A DNA stretch of 64,000 bases from Bacillota bacterium (GTDB lineage Bacteria > Bacillota > Negativicutes > DSM-13327), in assembly GCA_017889585.1 (NCBI GenBank), contig JAGFZX010000010.1, positions 1 through 64,000 on the forward strand. The letters run 5' to 3'. The position numbers and the translations under genes were made by a program. Positions 46,382-53,931 of this stretch are shown one piece after another. Below the pieces are notes generated by a model. The model did not search any database. It was not told where the DNA came from and was given only the letters and a program-made list of their open reading frames with translations. Every line of letters begins with the position of its first letter. Position 1 is the first letter of the stretch.

Positions 46382-46472
46382 CGTAAATATTAAAACGCAT
46401 TATTTCGGCTCTGAAGGATTTTTAATTAGAAAATTCGGCTGTTTATAAACAATAATCGACAAATGCGATTTA

Positions 46473-46513
46473 TTTTGCTATTATTAGTTTCGTAGAAAAT
46501 AATAATAGCAAAA
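46473..46513. repeat. Perfect 14-bp inverted repeat upstream of nspC
   Basis: TTTTGCTATTATTA pairs with TAATAATAGCAAAA around a 13-base loop. There is no T tail on the forward strand, and it lies 79 bases before nspC, so it may be an operator or an RNA switch rather than a terminator. Confidence 0.6.
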
Positions 46514-46532
46514 AGTAATCATTGATGAAGCT

Positions 46533-46595
46533 ATGCATGGGTTGAGGAGATCCACTTTCAGATCATCATTCATAAAGAGGAGCTTTATAAAATGA
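46533..46595 (+). CDS. Possible 20-residue leader peptide overlapping nspC
   Basis: ATG at 46533 opens a frame encoding MHGLRRSTFRSSFIKRSFIK. Its TGA overlaps the nspC ATG (ATGA), so its translation could couple to nspC. Seven of twenty residues are Arg or Lys. Its own ribosome-binding site is weak (GATGAAG). Polyamine genes in other bacteria have regulatory leader peptides, but no homology is claimed. Confidence 0.3.
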   Translation: MHGLRRSTFRSSFIKRSFIK

Positions 46596-47695
46596 AAATT
46601 GCCACTCCCTATTATCTTATTGATGAAAAAAAAATATTGCACAACTTACAGATCATTCAGCAGGTACACCAGCTTTCCGGAGCCAAGTCGGTATTGGCGC
46701 TGAAGTGTTTTTCCACCTGGTGTGTATTTGATTTGATGCAAGAGTATATGGACGGCACCACCTCCAGCTCTCTTTTTGAAGCGCGCCTAGGGTTTGAAAA
46801 ATTCGGTAAAGAGACCCATGCTTATTGTGTGGGATATTCACGGGAAGATATCCTGGCCGTAGTCGAATTCGCCGATAAAATTATTTTCAATTCGGTTTCC
46901 CAATTAGAAAAATATTACGATGTAGCGAAATCAAAGAAACTTGGTTTGCGTGTAAATCCAGGAATTAGCCATTCACATTTTGATTTGGCCGATCCAGCAC
47001 GTAAGCATTCGCGGCTAGGAGTAACGGATAAAGATGTACTCGCAAAACAAATACCTCTTCTTAGTGGCTTGATGTTTCATTACAATTGTGAAAATGATGA
47101 TTTTGACGCTTTTTCCCAGCAACTTGATGCCATTGGAGATTGCTATGGAGACATGCTCAAACAATTACAATGGGTAAGTCTTGGGGGAGGGCTGTATTTC
47201 ACCAAAGAAGGTTATCCAATAGAAAAATTTAGCAAGAAATTGGCGGAATTTGCTGCCGAATTTAATGTTCAGGTCTATTTAGAACCGGGGGAAAGCGCCA
47301 TTACTGGCTCTGCTGAACTGGTAACAAGTGTGGTTGACTTAGTCCATAACCAAATGGATATTGCCATTGTCGACGCGACCGTGGAGGGACATATGTTGGA
47401 TTTATTGATATACAGATTGTCAGCCAAAGTAGAGGTAGACGATTTTGAAAATCATAAATACATGGTGGCTGGGAGATCTTGTTTAGCAGGAGATGTTTTT
47501 GGAACCTTTAATTTTAAAGATAAGCTAGAAATCGGTAGTGAAATTCGGTTTGCAGATGCAGCCGGATACACCATGGTTAAGAAGAATTGGTTTAATGGTC
47601 TGCAAATGCCGGCCATCGTTGTACGAAGATTGGATGATACTGTAGAGGTTATACGAGAGTTCGATTATAACGATTTCAAAAACAGTTTATCATAA
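46592..47695 (+). CDS. nspC: Carboxynorspermidine/carboxyspermidine decarboxylase
   Basis: 367 residues. PLP enzyme of the alanine-racemase-fold decarboxylases that makes spermidine or norspermidine from the carboxy form. The PLP lysine is in SVLALKCFSTWCVF (about residue 37). MFHYNCENDD, VSLGGGLYF and the active-site VAGRSCLAGDVFG match NspC. AGAGGAGC is the ribosome-binding site. The next gene makes its substrate. Base composition here is visibly richer in G and C than in neighbours such as rlmN, which may reflect transfer. Confidence 0.95.
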   Translation: MKIATPYYLIDEKKILHNLQIIQQVHQLSGAKSVLALKCFSTWCVFDLMQEYMDGTTSSSLFEARLGFEKFGKETHAYCVGYSREDILAVVEFADKIIFNSVSQLEKYYDVAKSKKLGLRVNPGISHSHFDLADPARKHSRLGVTDKDVLAKQIPLLSGLMFHYNCENDDFDAFSQQLDAIGDCYGDMLKQLQWVSLGGGLYFTKEGYPIEKFSKKLAEFAAEFNVQVYLEPGESAITGSAELVTSVVDLVHNQMDIAIVDATVEGHMLDLLIYRLSAKVEVDDFENHKYMVAGRSCLAGDVFGTFNFKDKLEIGSEIRFADAAGYTMVKKNWFNGLQMPAIVVRRLDDTVEVIREFDYNDFKNSLS

Positions 47696-47724
47696 AAATT
47701 TTTAGAAAATCAGGGAGGTATATA

Positions 47725-48984
47725 ATGAAAAAAAATGTTTTAATTGTCGGTGCTGGCGGGGTGGCCCATGTCGTTGCTCATAAATGTGCGATGAATAACG
47801 ATATCTTGGGTGATATTTGCATTGCGTCCCGTACTCAGCAAAAATGCGATGAAATCATCGAAAGCGTAATGCGTAAAAACCACTTGAAAGATTCTTCGAA
47901 AAAACTGTATTCACGAGAAGTAGATGCTCTGGATATTCCGTCTTTGGTTCATGTAATCAAAGATACTAAGTCGGAAATTGTCATCAATGTGGGGCAGTCC
48001 TATATTAATATGTCAGTGTTGGAAGCTTGTATCGAAACTGGTGCAGTGTATATGGATACAGCTATCCATGAAGAACCGGACAAGGTTTGTGAAAATCCGC
48101 CATGGTACGCCAATTACGAGTGGAAACGCAAGGGACGGTGCGCTGAAAAAGGAATTACTGCAATTTTAGGTATCGGGTTTGATCCCGGCGTGGTCAACGC
48201 CTGGTGCGCATTGGCGCAAAAAGATTATTTCGATACTATTGATACTATTGATATATTGGATGTAAATGCTGGCAGCCATGGTAAGTATTTCGCTACAAAC
48301 TTCGACCCAGAGATTAATTTCCGGGAATTTAAGAAAGTTTGGACCTGGATTGACCGAAAATGGGTGTTGCAAGATGTTCACTCCATAAGAGTGGATTATG
48401 ATTTTCCAGTGGTGGGAGAATGTCCAGTGTACCTGACAGGACATGATGAGTTACATTCTCTTTCTAAGAATATTGACGCTAATTCCATTCGTTTTTGGAT
48501 GGGTTTTGGTGATCATTATTTGAATGTATTTTCTGTTTTGACCAACATCGGGCTTACTTCGGAAAAACCAGTGGAAATAGCGGAAGGTATGGAAATTGCG
48601 CCGCTTAAGATATTAAAAGCCTTGCTACCGGACCCATCCTCACTGGCTCCTGGCTACACTGGTAAAACTTGTATCGGAAATTATATCCGGGGGACCAAAG
48701 ACAATGAGCAACGCGAAATCTTTATCTATAATACTTGTGATCATGCTGAGTGCTACGAGGAAGTAGAGTCTCAGGCCATAAGCTATACGGCAGGAGTACC
48801 ACCAGTGGCGGCAGCAATTTTGGTCGCTCGCGGCGACTGGGACGTGAAGCATATGGTGAATGTAGAAGAACTGAATCCAAAGCCGTTTATCGATTTGCTA
48901 AATTTAATGGGCTTGCCTACAGAAATTATTGAAGCGCCTGCAGCCTTTACGCCACCGGTCATTGAATCATTAGAGGTTGTTTGA
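47725..48984 (+). CDS. Carboxynorspermidine dehydrogenase (saccharopine dehydrogenase family)
   Basis: 419 residues. It reductively condenses aspartate-semialdehyde with putrescine or diaminopropane using NADPH to give carboxy(nor)spermidine. The N-terminal Rossmann motif is NVLIVGAGGVAHVVAHKCAM. The family blocks EIVINVGQSYINMSVLEACI, ILGIGFDPGVVNAWCALAQK and YTAGVPPVAAAILVARGDWD are present. The ribosome-binding site is AGGGAGGT. It forms a two-gene unit with nspC, giving spermidine without the SpeD/SpeE route. Confidence 0.93.
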   Translation: MKKNVLIVGAGGVAHVVAHKCAMNNDILGDICIASRTQQKCDEIIESVMRKNHLKDSSKKLYSREVDALDIPSLVHVIKDTKSEIVINVGQSYINMSVLEACIETGAVYMDTAIHEEPDKVCENPPWYANYEWKRKGRCAEKGITAILGIGFDPGVVNAWCALAQKDYFDTIDTIDILDVNAGSHGKYFATNFDPEINFREFKKVWTWIDRKWVLQDVHSIRVDYDFPVVGECPVYLTGHDELHSLSKNIDANSIRFWMGFGDHYLNVFSVLTNIGLTSEKPVEIAEGMEIAPLKILKALLPDPSSLAPGYTGKTCIGNYIRGTKDNEQREIFIYNTCDHAECYEEVESQAISYTAGVPPVAAAILVARGDWDVKHMVNVEELNPKPFIDLLNLMGLPTEIIEAPAAFTPPVIESLEVV

Positions 48985-48990
48985 TTATAG

Positions 48991-49081
48991 ATAAGAAATA
49001 CTTGGCTTGTGCCAAGTCTCCAGACGCAGGCAGAAACCTTAGTCATTCTTACTTGGAATCAAGAAAGTGATATACTTTCTG
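48991..49081 (+). repeat. Interspersed palindromic repeat, copy G (full)
   Basis: ACTTGGCTTGTGCCAAGTC (stem-loop), CAGACGCAGGCAGAAACCTT, AGTCATTCTTACTTGGAATC and AAGAAAGTGATATACTTTCT (stem-loop). CTTGGAATCAAG in the middle is itself an inverted repeat. The best-preserved copy. Confidence 0.8.
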
Positions 49082-49100
49082 CTTAAGCGAAAAAGTAACG

Positions 49101-49158
49101 TAAAATACAAAACTCTTGCTGAATTTTTGTGGAATTTTGGCAGGAGTTTTGTATTTTA
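49101..49158 (+). terminator. Terminator of the nspC operon
   Basis: TAAAATACAAAACTC pairs with GAGTTTTGTATTTTA, with partial pairing of TTGC and GGCA inside the loop. Confidence 0.75.
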
Positions 49159-49220
49159 TGGTAAATATAATAAATACCAATAATTTTTTTGTATTAATAA
49201 TGGCATAATATTACCTCATT

Positions 49221-49249
49221 TTGACTATGCTGGTAAGATAAAGTATAAT
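49221..49249 (+). promoter_or_regulatory. Promoter of the fhaA operon
   Basis: TTGACT and a perfect TATAAT separated by exactly 17 bases, 33 bases before the probable fhaA start. Confidence 0.85.
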
Positions 49250-49282
49250 GAAATATATTAATTAATTTGAGGGGTAATGGCC

Positions 49283-50047
49283 GTGAAGTTTGTGCGAAGT
49301 TTGGAAAATATGTTTGAAAAATATATTGAAGGTTTTTTTAATAATAAATTTTCGAGTGGTTTGCAACCAGTAGAGATTGCAAAACAGTTGGTCAGGCAAA
49401 TGGATGATGAACGAACAGTTGGTATTTCCCAAATTTACGTGCCAAATTCTTATGTCGTTTACTTAAATAAGGCTGATTATGAACGAATCGGATCATATAG
49501 TCAGTCTATTTGTAAAGAACTATCTCTCTATTTAGTGGAACAAGCGAAGCTTAGAAAGTATACTATTAGCGGAATACCTTTGGTAGAAATTTACCAGGAT
49601 GATGGTATTGGCAAAGGAAAGTTTCGTGTGGTCAGTTCCTTTAGCGAACCTTTACCTGAAGAGAATCATGTGCATGATATCGAGGTGGACGTAAGCAAAA
49701 TATCTGATACTCGTATCTTTGACAAAGTTGAATGTGATATTATCAAGAAGTCATATTTAGTTGGGGTATTAAAGGTATTAGAGGGGCCAGATGTGGGGGT
49801 AAAAGTTGATATGGGTGTTAATCGCATAAACATTGGGCGCCGGGCAAGTAATGAACTACCGCTGACCGATATGAATACATCTCGTTTACAAGCCTATGTG
49901 GTCTATGAAGATAATAAACATGTCATATATGATGCCAAGAGTCTTAATGGTACATATGTCAATAATCATCGTATTATGTGTAAAAGGCTAGAGATGGGAG
50001 ATCATATAAAAATAGGTAATACTGTTATCTTGTATGAGGTGAATTAA
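49283..50047 (+). CDS. FhaA-like protein (DUF3662 and FHA domains)
   Basis: 254 residues. The N-terminal half is DUF3662 (KFVRSLENMFEKYIEGFFNN, LQPVEIAKQLVRQMDDERT, VPNSYVVYLNKADYERI). The C-terminal half is a forkhead-associated domain that reads phosphothreonine (INIGRRASNELPLTDMNTSR, SLNGTYVNNHRI). In Mycobacterium the homologous FhaA binds phosphorylated MviN/MurJ and FtsZ-linked partners. GTG 49283 has GAGGGG 8 bases upstream; ATG 49277 is too close. It is the first gene of the kinase operon. Confidence 0.9.
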   Translation: MKFVRSLENMFEKYIEGFFNNKFSSGLQPVEIAKQLVRQMDDERTVGISQIYVPNSYVVYLNKADYERIGSYSQSICKELSLYLVEQAKLRKYTISGIPLVEIYQDDGIGKGKFRVVSSFSEPLPEENHVHDIEVDVSKISDTRIFDKVECDIIKKSYLVGVLKVLEGPDVGVKVDMGVNRINIGRRASNELPLTDMNTSRLQAYVVYEDNKHVIYDAKSLNGTYVNNHRIMCKRLEMGDHIKIGNTVILYEVN

Positions 50048-50048
50048 A

Positions 50049-50531
50049 TTGCCCAATAAAGCACTGGTATTTAATGTTATTGGTATTGTATTGCAATATA
50101 GTTTGCTTATATTGATATATTATTTTTTGTATAGAGTTATTAAAACGATCTCGAAAGATTTGAAAATATCTAGGCAAAGTGTTGTATTAGGACAAAAAAA
50201 AAATAATTCAGCAAGTTATTATCAAGGGAAGTTGTTGGTGGTGGATAGCGGACATATTAAATTGGCACAGACTATCTTTATCTTGGGTGAGACAATAACC
50301 ATTGGGCGGAATGAACATAATGATATTATTATTGATGATGTTTTTGTGTCTTACGAACACGCTAATATTAATAGAAACAAGCAGGGATATTGGTTGATTG
50401 ATTTAAATAGTACAAATAAAACATATCTTAATAGTCAGCCTGTAGCCGAAGGAGTTTTGCTACAAAATGGTGATATAATTAAAATTGGAGCGGTAACATT
50501 TAGCTTTGAGGGGGGAGGGGTATTGTGCTAG
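50049..50531 (+). CDS. FhaB-like membrane-anchored FHA protein
   Basis: 160 residues. One N-terminal membrane helix (NVIGIVLQYSLLILIYYFLY), a short basic linker, then an FHA domain with ITIGRNEHNDIIIDDVFVSY and DLNSTNKTYLNSQPV. A TTG start has GAGGTGA 6 bases upstream. It overlaps the phosphatase gene by 7 bases. Its homologue FhaB/FipA in Mycobacterium is a substrate and partner of the Ser/Thr kinase. Confidence 0.88.
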   Translation: MPNKALVFNVIGIVLQYSLLILIYYFLYRVIKTISKDLKISRQSVVLGQKKNNSASYYQGKLLVVDSGHIKLAQTIFILGETITIGRNEHNDIIIDDVFVSYEHANINRNKQGYWLIDLNSTNKTYLNSQPVAEGVLLQNGDIIKIGAVTFSFEGGGVLC

Positions 50532-51244
50532 TACATGTAATATCTGATATTGGGCTAGTTAGGGAAACTAATGAAGATAGTTATATTTGCGAACCGCCGC
50601 ATTTATTTGTTGTGGCTGATGGAATGGGAGGACATGTGGCTGGAGAGATTGCTAGCAAGCTAGCAGCAACCACGGTCAGTCGTTATATTGAGGAAAATAA
50701 TAGTAACGATAATTACGAAGAGTTGCTTAAACAAGCAATTATTCAAGCTAATACGTCAATTTATCAGTTATCACAGTCTAAAGAAGACTTTAATGGCATG
50801 GGTACTACTGTAACAGCTATATATGTTGCTGGAGATACTATTTATTGGGGACATGTTGGTGATAGTCGCATATACTTATTGCGAAATAGAGAATTCAGGC
50901 AAATAACAAATGATCATTCATTAGTCTGGGAATTGGTACAAAGTGGTAATATAACGAAAGAGGAAGCACAGAATCATCCGAAACGAAATATGTTGACTCG
51001 AGCAGTTGGTACGAGTTGCCTTATTAAAATTGATACAGGTGTAATAGCATGGGAGCCAGGAGATCTTATCTTGATGTGCACTGATGGCTTAACGAATATG
51101 GTGAGTGAACAGGATATTTACAGCTTCATTCAAAATCGGCAAGGTGATTTTGAATCTATCTTAGATCAACTAGTTATTCATGCGAAAAATGCTGGTGGAT
51201 TAGATAATATTACGACTATTTTACTTAAAAATGGGGATGCATAA
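50525..51244 (+). CDS. prpC: PP2C-family Ser/Thr protein phosphatase (PrpC/PstP type)
   Basis: 239 residues. Metal-dependent phosphatase expected to reverse PknB phosphorylation. Motifs: SDIGLVRETNEDSY, VVADGMGGHVAGEIAS (Asp metal ligands), GMGTTVTAIY, GHVGDSRIYLLR, TRAVGT and LMCTDGLTNMVSE with GGLDNITTILL. GTG start inside the end of fhaB. No transmembrane segment, unlike mycobacterial PstP. Confidence 0.95.
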   Translation: MLVHVISDIGLVRETNEDSYICEPPHLFVVADGMGGHVAGEIASKLAATTVSRYIEENNSNDNYEELLKQAIIQANTSIYQLSQSKEDFNGMGTTVTAIYVAGDTIYWGHVGDSRIYLLRNREFRQITNDHSLVWELVQSGNITKEEAQNHPKRNMLTRAVGTSCLIKIDTGVIAWEPGDLILMCTDGLTNMVSEQDIYSFIQNRQGDFESILDQLVIHAKNAGGLDNITTILLKNGDA

Positions 51245-51247
51245 AAT

Positions 51248-52513
51248 ATGACTAACATAAGGCGCCATGAGCGTACATTGCTCTTGATTGCTGGTGTAAT
51301 TATGTTAAATGGTATTTTAGCGGTTAGTTTGACTCTGGGATCTGTTGATTATAATATTATAGGCACTACTTGTGGACTAGTGATTAGTTTTATATTCGTT
51401 AATGCACTGCTACATAAGGCAGGACATGCTGGTGATCCTCTGCTTTTACCTTTAGCGGCACTACTCGCTGGAATTGGGTTAACAACAATTCTTAGACTTA
51501 AGCCTAATTTATTTTTATTGCAAGCGATGTGGATCGGTATTGGGCTATTATGTTTTTTAATATCCGCATTTATAGCGAGACGATTGGAGCAAATAGCGAA
51601 ATTTAAATATGTATGTGGCTTCATTGGTATTAGTTTATTGTTGTCAGCTATTTTATTCGGCACAGATATTGGTGGGAATAAAAATTGGGTCATTCTTGGA
51701 CCAATTCGATTTCAACCATCTGAGTTTGCTAAGATGTTTATAGTGTTATTTTTGGCAGCTTATTTAAGTGAAAGGCGGGAACTACTGACATTAGCGACTA
51801 GGCATTATGGACCGCTAGTGTTGCCACATCCAAGGTTTATTGCTCCCCTTATTGCTGTATGGGGTTTAGGGATGATGATGTTTATCTTGCAGCGTGATAT
51901 GGGCGCAGCTTTATTATATTTTGGTATTGCAATCATCATGACTTATATGGTGAGTGGACGACTCAGTTATATAGTAATTGGTTTAATTTTGTTTTTAATT
52001 GGCTCACTCCTTTGTTATAAATTATATTCCCATATTCAAACACGTGTAGATATTTGGCTTAATCCATGGGCTGATCCGAATGGTAACGCCTATCAAATAG
52101 TACAATCATTGTTCGCCTTTGGCTCAGGCGGAATCATGGGCAGTGGTCTTACATATGGTTTTCCTGGTATGATCCCTGAAGTTCATACCGACTTTATCTT
52201 TTCAGCAATTGGCGAAGAAATGGGGCTTATGGTCGCAGGTGCAGTTATTATTATCTATATTATTATGGTGTATCGTGCCTTTCGCGCCGCCTTATTATCA
52301 ACAATGCCGTTCAGTATATTGGTAGCTGGAGGACTCTCAGCCTCTATGGCCTTACAAATTTTTCTAATTATTGGTGGGGTCACTAAATTTTTTCCGTTGA
52401 CAGGGATTACTTTGCCCTTTATTAGCTATGGTGGTAGTTCGATCGTTGCTAATTTTATTTTACTAGGTATGTTATTTGCCATATCGGAAGTGAGATCATA
52501 TGATGCGAAATGA
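51248..52513 (+). CDS. FtsW/RodA/SpoVE family peptidoglycan glycosyltransferase
   Basis: 421 residues with about 10-12 membrane helices. SEDS-family marks: GGNKNWVILGPIRFQPSEFA, LQRDMGAALLYFGIAI, GSGLTYGFPGMIPEVHTDFI, GEEMGL and ITLPFISYGGSSIVANF. It polymerises lipid II into glycan with its cognate class B PBP, which is the next gene and overlaps it by 14 bases. Whether it serves division, elongation or sporulation cannot be told; the context matches actinobacterial rodA-pbpA. Confidence 0.94.
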   Translation: MTNIRRHERTLLLIAGVIMLNGILAVSLTLGSVDYNIIGTTCGLVISFIFVNALLHKAGHAGDPLLLPLAALLAGIGLTTILRLKPNLFLLQAMWIGIGLLCFLISAFIARRLEQIAKFKYVCGFIGISLLLSAILFGTDIGGNKNWVILGPIRFQPSEFAKMFIVLFLAAYLSERRELLTLATRHYGPLVLPHPRFIAPLIAVWGLGMMMFILQRDMGAALLYFGIAIIMTYMVSGRLSYIVIGLILFLIGSLLCYKLYSHIQTRVDIWLNPWADPNGNAYQIVQSLFAFGSGGIMGSGLTYGFPGMIPEVHTDFIFSAIGEEMGLMVAGAVIIIYIIMVYRAFRAALLSTMPFSILVAGGLSASMALQIFLIIGGVTKFFPLTGITLPFISYGGSSIVANFILLGMLFAISEVRSYDAK

Positions 52514-53915
52514 CATGAGTGATATTGTTAGTAATATTCGTAAAGTGGCTTTTTGTCTCTTGGGTTTACTAGTGATTTTATTTATATATTTGTCATATAT
52601 ACAAGTTGTAGAAAGTAATTTTTTAGTATCGCACCCGCTGAATCGCCGAAATGCTGAATCAACTCGCCATGTTAAAAATGGTATGATAGTAGATAAAAAT
52701 GGTGAGAAGTTAGCTTATAGTGAAAAAAGTCGGGATGGTTTTAAACGGCAATATCCATATGGTTCTATTACTGCTAATGTGGTAGGTTATGATAGTTATC
52801 AATATGGTAAGACTGGTATTGAGAGTACATTTAATACTTATTTGACAGGAATGAATAATCCGCTACGCCACTTAGGGGCCATTAGTCATCTATGGTCAGA
52901 TCTGCCTGGTAACAACGTTTTGCTGACACTAGACGCTAAACTGCAGGAAACAGCTTACAGAGAATTAGGTGAGAATCGTGGGGCTATTGTGGTCATGGTG
53001 CCTCGTACTGGAGCTATTTTAGCCATGGTAAGTAAACCAAGTTTTAATCCGAACACCCTAGATAGTCAGTGGGAGAGTATTTCTACTGCTAGTAATAGTC
53101 CACTGCTCAATCGGGCTGTTCAAGGATTGTATCCCCCAGGATCAATTATTAAAGTAATGATGGCTGATGCAGCATTGACAGAGAATATTGTTGATTTAAA
53201 AACGACAATTAATTGTGACGGTGCTTTAAAAGTACCCCCTGATTATATTTTGGCGGAGAGTGGCCTTAAGGCGCATGGCAGAGTTAATTTAGAGGAAGCC
53301 TTGGCAGTTTCTTGCAATGTAACTTTTGGCAGTTTAGCACTGAGACTTGGTGGCGGGAAGATGGCTAAGACTTTTGACAGATATGGTTTTAAACTTCCTG
53401 TTGGCGAAGAACTTCAAGAGGCGAAATTGCGATTACCTGACTTTAATTCACTGGGAAATGGTGATTTGGCACAAGTGGGTATTGGTCAAGGTAGCTTATT
53501 GGTTACCCCACTACGCATGGCGATGCTCGCCAGTGCCTTCGCTAATAAGGGAAAGATTATTAAGCCAAATATCGTTACTAAAATTACTGATTCTGATGGT
53601 AATGTTATTAAAGAATTCATGCCTGAAGAGTGGATAACGCCAACGAGTCCTCAACTGGCTGATGCAATAAAGGAAATGATGGTAACGGTAGTAAATGATG
53701 GTACAGGAAATGGTGCTTACTTGTCAGGGACTAGGGTGGCAGGTAAGACTGGTACTGCAGAAAATCCCCATGGAGCTTCACATGCTTGGTTTATTGGATT
53801 TGCGCCAGCTGATAACCCTGAGGTCGCTATAGCGGTTATTGTTGAGAATGCTGGTTCTGGTGGTAGTATAGCAGCGCCAATCGCAGGGAGAATCTTGGCG
53901 AAGGCATTACATTAA
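52500..53915 (+). CDS. pbpA: Class B penicillin-binding protein (PbpA/FtsI-like transpeptidase)
   Basis: 471 residues. N-terminal anchor (about 15-35), a small dimerisation region, and a transpeptidase domain with PPGSIIKVM (S-x2-K), VSCNVTFG (S-x-N) and VAGKTGTAENP (K-T-G). It cross-links peptides on strands made by the SEDS protein upstream. It is shorter than FtsI and has no PASTA domain, resembling mycobacterial PbpA. ATG 52500 starts MMRNDMSD. Confidence 0.94.
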   Translation: MMRNDMSDIVSNIRKVAFCLLGLLVILFIYLSYIQVVESNFLVSHPLNRRNAESTRHVKNGMIVDKNGEKLAYSEKSRDGFKRQYPYGSITANVVGYDSYQYGKTGIESTFNTYLTGMNNPLRHLGAISHLWSDLPGNNVLLTLDAKLQETAYRELGENRGAIVVMVPRTGAILAMVSKPSFNPNTLDSQWESISTASNSPLLNRAVQGLYPPGSIIKVMMADAALTENIVDLKTTINCDGALKVPPDYILAESGLKAHGRVNLEEALAVSCNVTFGSLALRLGGGKMAKTFDRYGFKLPVGEELQEAKLRLPDFNSLGNGDLAQVGIGQGSLLVTPLRMAMLASAFANKGKIIKPNIVTKITDSDGNVIKEFMPEEWITPTSPQLADAIKEMMVTVVNDGTGNGAYLSGTRVAGKTGTAENPHGASHAWFIGFAPADNPEVAIAVIVENAGSGGSIAAPIAGRILAKALH

Positions 53916-53931
53916 GGAGGTGAAGGTTTAC

